Assembly: GCF_052060035.1 (NCBI RefSeq)
Contig: NZ_JBPOEA010000013.1
Location: 17,060 to 81,059, forward strand
Origin: Fodinibius sp052060035
Lineage (GTDB): Bacteria > Bacteroidota > Rhodothermia > Balneolales > Balneolaceae
Reading direction: 5' to 3'
Length of the DNA stretch: 64,000 bases
Shown here one piece after another: positions 59,908-64,000 of the stretch. How positions within the stretch are numbered: position 1 is the stretch's first letter; the number at the start of each line of letters is the position of its first letter. The translations under genes and the position numbers were made by a program. The notes beneath the pieces were generated by a model. That model was not told the DNA's origin. It was given only the letters and a program-made list of their open reading frames with translations, and did no database searches.

Positions 59908-62900
59908 TTAGGGGGTCTTTATCTTTGTTATGGGGATGGTTTGCGAGCCCCGAGTTGTTTCAAGACGTATAAAATAAACACCACTACTTAAATTACGTGC
60001 ATTTAGTGTTAAAAAGTGTGCGCCTGCATCAAGGTCGGTATCAGCTAACTGACGAACGTTACGTCCCAACACATCAAAAACGGTTAAAGTTACATGAGAG
60101 TCTTCGTTTAGGTCGAAATGGATTTCGGTTTCTTCATTAAAGGGATTGGGATAATTTTGAAAGAGTCTGGTCTGCTGAGGAATTTCATCTGCGGTAGCCC
60201 GCCCGATGGGCGAAACTTCAAAAAGGTTACGTGATCGAGCTTCGGAAATTTGATCCCGGAGTTCATTCAAATCATCTCCGAAAGCATAGATAAAACCTAC
60301 AGTAATATCAGCCCCAGGGTTTAAGGTGTAGGGTCCTGAACTGGTGACGGCTGAGACATCGGAATTTTGCACAGTGGTGCGAACCGTACCGGCTGTTAGC
60401 GATGATTCCTTTTCGTTATCCGAAAAACCATCGTAGATACCAAACGTAACCGAGTCCTGCCTGGCTTCTACTGCATTATCGATAGCAAGAGCTCCTGAAA
60501 GGGGGCCCAGATGTGCAACGGCAACGATGGGTTGATTGCTTGATGAAGAGGCATCGGAAATATAGAGCAGGCTGTCGCTTTCACTATATTCAATAGTATT
60601 GTTCCCCGGGTTAGCACCTATATCCCAGTCGTTAAATAACCCCACATACATATTTTTCATGGTTAAAAATTCAGATGGATTACTGATGGTATATTTAACA
60701 AAGACGACATTGCTTATGGCCGGCTCATCATAGGCCAAGGTTTCCAGTTCGATCGTAGCTCGTCTCGCACTGTCATTCAAAGTGGTAAAATAGGTAGATC
60801 CTCTTAATCCGTTTCCATCTTCAGTTGGGTTGATGGCAACAGCATCAAGAGGAAGAAAGTCGCGGGAAACGTTTCCATTTAATGTGCGAACGGCATCAAA
60901 AAGTTGTTCGTTAAATTTCATAATAAGCCCGCCCTCAAAGAGTAGATTATCTCCTTCGGGAAAGCGGGGGATAAAGCCTACACCGCCACGACCGGCCATG
61001 GGGTCGGAAAACCCAAACGTGCCCTCAGCTCCAAACGAAGTTTTAACATTATTGGCTGCAATAATATCAAAAAACATGTCTTCATAGATGAGCGCTTTAA
61101 AATCGTCATACCCTTGGTTTTTATCTCGAAAATTTAATCGGAAAGTCGGTATTTCGGTAAGGTCAAAGTCGTTGGCAATCGTAATTGGAAAACTTAAATC
61201 AACAGTGTTGCCTGTAGCGAATGATCCCAACTGCTGCTGTGAATTTTCCAGTTGTACTTCACTGTCATTTAGTGATAAAAGTTCTAATTCAAGATTAGAG
61301 GTGGTATTCCCCACATTGGTAAGGGTTACCTCAATCCTTCCTTCTTCGCCCAGTGAAAGTTTGTTTCCTTCACTATCAACAAATTTTTGAGAAACCACTT
61401 TTAAACCGGGTTGGTTGGTATTGAGCGCTTTGTAGGCATCAATAGAACCATGCCCAAGTTGATGTTCGAAATTGGGGTTTGAATCATCAATATAGCGGGC
61501 AGACGTGCGAATTTGCATGCCGATGCGCTGGGGGCCCCAATTGGGATGCACATCTTTAACAAGTACGGCAAGCCCACTTACGATAGGGGCAGACATAGAA
61601 GTACCTGATTTAGAAATATAGGGGTCAGGGTTACCAGTTGTATCTGTGCTGAGAATATCTGTCCCGGTAGCGAGTACATCCAGATTATACCCAAAATTTG
61701 AATAGGAGGCTCGATTACCATTTGATTCTACGGAACCCACAGCAAGTGTCCTGTTATAGCGAGCGGGATATCCCGTTCTGCTGGCCTCATTACCTGCCGC
61801 TGCTATAACGAGAGAACCCATTTGCGTAGCAAGATTGATAATATCTTCTTCGGCCTGCGAAGCAGATCCACCACTCCAGCTGCAGTTTATGATATCGGCT
61901 CCGTTATCAGCGGCATATAAGATACCCTCGTACCCAAACCCAATAACGTCGGCAAAGTTTGGAGCTCCGCCTGTTTTGATTGGCATATAGGTAGCATTAT
62001 AAGCGGCGCCGGCAACCCCATCACCATTATTCGTTTCAGCTGCAGCAATGCCGGTTACATGTGTGCCATGATCAGTAGCATCATGGATGGGATTGTTATC
62101 TTGGGTAATGTTTTGACCATTACCACCTGACTCCCAAAAATCCCAGCCAAAAAGATCGTCCGTAAATTCATTGTTGTCATTGTCGATATTGTCTGTGAAA
62201 TCAGAATTACTATGCAGAGCATCTTCCAAGGTAATATTTCCATCGCCATTATGGTCAGCCCCATTTTGTTGAAGATAAGTCTGTACTTCTGAAGCTGTTA
62301 CCTTTGCATCATTATTTTCATCGGCTTGGGGAAAAACGGTGTCCGGAATTTCATCTTGGTTTATCCAAAGATTATCGTTTAGCTCGGGATGCGTATAGTC
62401 AACCCCGCCATCTACTACGGCAACTATAATATCTCGAGAACCTTGACTTAAATCCCAGGCATCGGTGAAGTTGTGGGCCTCAACGAACTTCTGGATTTTA
62501 GGATCATTGGGTTGGGTGCTCATGTGCCGAATATATCGAGGTTCGGCATAGGCTACGCCAGGCATTCTATTAATTTTGGAAGCGAGTTGTGCCGGATCAA
62601 TATTATGGCTAAAAATAACTTCTTCGATACGGAGAACATCATTTGCTGCCGGTACCCGTTGGGCTTTAACGAGCTGCTGCGTTTTGGATGAAAGGAGAGG
62701 ACGGCTGATTTGGGCACCATACTGATTAAGTACTTGCTGCACTTCTGCCTTGGGATTATTGCCGATCTTGTTTTGAATCTGCTGTAGCTTTTGGTTGGAC
62801 TCATACTTTATAATGAGCCGATTGGGGAAATAATCGGTTTGCTGTGATTGGGAAATCCCCAACAAAGGCATTAGAAAAAGGAAAGTAAGCAGAACTGTTA

Positions 62901-62916
62901 ATAACTTTTCAAACAT
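59908..62916 (-). CDS. T9SS-exported S8 subtilisin-like serine peptidase with EF-hand insertion
   Basis: The 1002-residue protein has a signal peptide (1-25), an inhibitor-like prodomain (about 28-130) and an S8 catalytic domain (about 145-500) with triad Asp169 (VAVVDGGVD), His283 (DHGTHVTG) and Ser440 (SGTSMSAP). Between Asp169 and His283 there is an insert with two EF-hand-like loops. A long beta region (about 510-905) follows. The last 90 residues are a type IX secretion sorting domain (FQNYPNPFNEETEIHFDLNE; SSGVYFIRLETTRGSQTIPI). It is probably secreted across the outer membrane, released or anchored by the type IX machinery, and degrades extracellular protein. Confidence 0.94.
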   Translation of the reverse strand: MFEKLLTVLLTFLFLMPLLGISQSQQTDYFPNRLIIKYESNQKLQQIQNKIGNNPKAEVQQVLNQYGAQISRPLLSSKTQQLVKAQRVPAANDVLRIEEVIFSHNIDPAQLASKINRMPGVAYAEPRYIRHMSTQPNDPKIQKFVEAHNFTDAWDLSQGSRDIIVAVVDGGVDYTHPELNDNLWINQDEIPDTVFPQADENNDAKVTASEVQTYLQQNGADHNGDGNITLEDALHSNSDFTDNIDNDNNEFTDDLFGWDFWESGGNGQNITQDNNPIHDATDHGTHVTGIAAAETNNGDGVAGAAYNATYMPIKTGGAPNFADVIGFGYEGILYAADNGADIINCSWSGGSASQAEEDIINLATQMGSLVIAAAGNEASRTGYPARYNRTLAVGSVESNGNRASYSNFGYNLDVLATGTDILSTDTTGNPDPYISKSGTSMSAPIVSGLAVLVKDVHPNWGPQRIGMQIRTSARYIDDSNPNFEHQLGHGSIDAYKALNTNQPGLKVVSQKFVDSEGNKLSLGEEGRIEVTLTNVGNTTSNLELELLSLNDSEVQLENSQQQLGSFATGNTVDLSFPITIANDFDLTEIPTFRLNFRDKNQGYDDFKALIYEDMFFDIIAANNVKTSFGAEGTFGFSDPMAGRGGVGFIPRFPEGDNLLFEGGLIMKFNEQLFDAVRTLNGNVSRDFLPLDAVAINPTEDGNGLRGSTYFTTLNDSARRATIELETLAYDEPAISNVVFVKYTISNPSEFLTMKNMYVGLFNDWDIGANPGNNTIEYSESDSLLYISDASSSSNQPIVAVAHLGPLSGALAIDNAVEARQDSVTFGIYDGFSDNEKESSLTAGTVRTTVQNSDVSAVTSSGPYTLNPGADITVGFIYAFGDDLNELRDQISEARSRNLFEVSPIGRATADEIPQQTRLFQNYPNPFNEETEIHFDLNEDSHVTLTVFDVLGRNVRQLADTDLDAGAHFLTLNARNLSSGVYFIRLETTRGSQTIPITKIKTP

Positions 62917-63079
62917 GGGGAGATAAATAAAAAGTGCAGTTTATTGACAGGCACAGGTTACTAAAATCGTATTTTAAAATAGTATATCAGTTTAAGCACG
63001 TATATCCAATTTGTTGCTATCCGAGCAATAGCATAGTGCAAACACATAACCTATAACAGGCAACAATAAAGATTTAATT

Positions 63080-63094
63080 CAGTTATTGTAACTG
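63080..63094. promoter_or_regulatory. Palindrome upstream of the OM-barrel gene
   Basis: CAGTTA-TTG-TAACTG is a perfect 6-3-6 inverted repeat 73 bases before the ATG at 63168. Regulatory role is speculative. Confidence 0.3.
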
Positions 63095-63167
63095 TATAAT
63101 TAATTGGGCAATTTTAGACGCCACTGAATGTCCGTTTTAATCGTATATCGTAATAAATTAACGCACA

Positions 63168-63821
63168 ATGAATAAGAAGGTATTTGTAAGGTCTTGCAAG
63201 GTACTAACATCTGCATTGTTAGTACTTTTGTCGGTAAGTGTTTTTTCTAATGTTGTATTTGCTCAGACGCAAAATTCGTCAGATAATAACGGGATTCGCC
63301 CTCTAAATTATGATGTCGGAATCCACGGATTGACAGCCAATACCCATTGGCTCAGTGATCTGTATTATAAGGGTAATAGCGATTCATTAAGCTTTGACGG
63401 CAGTTCGGAGCTTGAGTTTGTATATCGAAATGTACGTACCATGTTTCCACGTCTGGGAGTAGGTTATCAGGTAGTAACCAGCTTTTTTACGGATGGTGAA
63501 AATGCTGATTTTGGTATAGGAAGCTGGGGCGTTGGACCTATTGTTCGGGCTTATCCCTTTAAAACTGATAGATTGCAGCCATATGTGCAATTAAACTCAT
63601 TATTTGGCAATAATCTGGCACTGGGGCCCTTGTCAAATACCACTGAGGATTACGGATTTCGTGTCCGCTTCGGAATGCGTGCCGGGGTAGCAGTACGTCT
63701 AACCAATACGCTGGGTCTATTTACTGAAATAGGTTATGACTGGGAAAGCAATCGTCTTTTCAAATCCGACAGTCGAAACTTACAAGCGAATATTGGAATT
63801 GACTATTACCTGTTTAACTAA
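63168..63821 (+). CDS. Small outer-membrane beta-barrel protein of unknown function
   Basis: The 217-residue protein has a signal peptide (about 1-32, ending NVVFAQ) and about 170 residues of amphipathic strands (LEFVYRNVRTMFPRLGVGYQ; FGMRAGVAVRLTNTLGLFTE) ending NIGIDYYLFN. The size suggests an eight-strand barrel of the OmpW/OmpX or outer-membrane-protein beta-barrel-domain class. It is divergent from the S8 peptidase gene, and no partner is evident. Confidence 0.78.
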   Translation: MNKKVFVRSCKVLTSALLVLLSVSVFSNVVFAQTQNSSDNNGIRPLNYDVGIHGLTANTHWLSDLYYKGNSDSLSFDGSSELEFVYRNVRTMFPRLGVGYQVVTSFFTDGENADFGIGSWGVGPIVRAYPFKTDRLQPYVQLNSLFGNNLALGPLSNTTEDYGFRVRFGMRAGVAVRLTNTLGLFTEIGYDWESNRLFKSDSRNLQANIGIDYYLFN

Positions 63822-63844
63822 GCACTAAGCAAGCAGGGTTTATA

Positions 63845-64000
63845 CTAATTATTGCTGAGATCGTCATGGGGGCGTTTTAGTGAATCTGGTATATCCTGCT
63901 TTTCTTCCCGAAGGCGCTGTATATATTGCTGACGTTTGACAGCGCCACGTCGTATCCCAAAATAAGTGCCTAAGAAAGCCGAAAAGATAACGGTGAGTAC
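63845..64000 (-). CDS. C-terminal part of an unknown membrane protein, cut by window
   Basis: Read leftward from the right edge, the frame gives VLTVIFSAFLGTYFGIRRGA, a membrane helix, then a basic and polar tail (VKRQQYIQRLREEKQD...) and stops at TAG (63845-63847). Only 51 residues are visible and the family cannot be named. Confidence 0.55.
   Translation of the reverse strand, partial: VLTVIFSAFLGTYFGIRRGAVKRQQYIQRLREEKQDIPDSLKRPHDDLSNN

Overview
The window reads as a chromosomal segment of a Gram-negative bacterium of the Bacteroidota/Rhodothermota/Balneolota assemblage; a Balneolaceae-like genome is my best guess. The evidence is the gene content: a type IX secretion C-terminal sorting domain on a subtilase, TonB-dependent receptors with carboxypeptidase-like N-terminal domains, DUF5686, DUF4293 and DUF4382 proteins, a YpdA-type reductase, many outer-membrane barrels and lipoproteins, and a TTTG-N21-TAnnTTTG promoter in front of the SRP RNA. 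I saw no CRISPR array, insertion sequence or phage module. About 54 protein genes, two tRNAs, one SRP RNA and two decayed genes were identified.

Layout. 1-4942: a truncated HAD-IIIA phosphatase, a DUF4382 lipoprotein, a Wzi-like barrel, and the abutting pyrR-pyrB pair. 4973-11991: a two-armed divergent locus. The leftward arm has a receiver-only response regulator, a HEAT-repeat membrane protein and a processive GT2 synthase. The rightward arm has an LTA-synthase/MdoB-like phosphoglycerol transferase with a TPR tail and a YaiO-like TPR/beta-barrel protein. Together they look like a synthase-dependent exopolysaccharide assembly, modification and export system. 11996-21510: two EamA exporters, a TetR-controlled RND tripartite pump and a DUF4293 protein. 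21621-30173: a TonB receptor, an MltF-like transglycosylase, a complete partner-switching module (GAF-PP2C phosphatase, RsbW-like kinase, STAS protein), a hydrolase and a SPOR lipoprotein. 30174-33316: an iron-type ABC importer (fused permease plus ATPase) behind two perfect inverted repeats, then a GlsB-like protein. 33364-37956: a cytochrome, a DUF5686 barrel, tRNA-Arg, a decayed serine hydrolase and lexA with a palindromic operator. 38013-49117: a CPBP protease, M28 and S9 peptidases, a BtuB-like receptor, a multiply frameshifted membrane-protein pseudogene, and a three-gene operon with a Met-rich coiled-coil protein. 49230-57506: an OmpA/TSP3 lipoprotein, tRNA-Ala, and an operon of a secreted protein, a FecR-domain protein, a large OM barrel and a CHASE2-adenylate cyclase. 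57563-64000: SRP RNA, YpdA, YheT hydrolase, a large T9SS subtilase with EF-hand loops inserted in its catalytic domain, an OM barrel and a truncated gene.

The two loci most likely to be under-described systems are the exopolysaccharide locus (4973-11991) and the FecR / outer-membrane barrel / CHASE2-cyclase operon (50615-57506). The latter would physically connect the outer membrane, periplasm and inner membrane to cAMP synthesis. All functional calls rest on motif and architecture reading without database searches.
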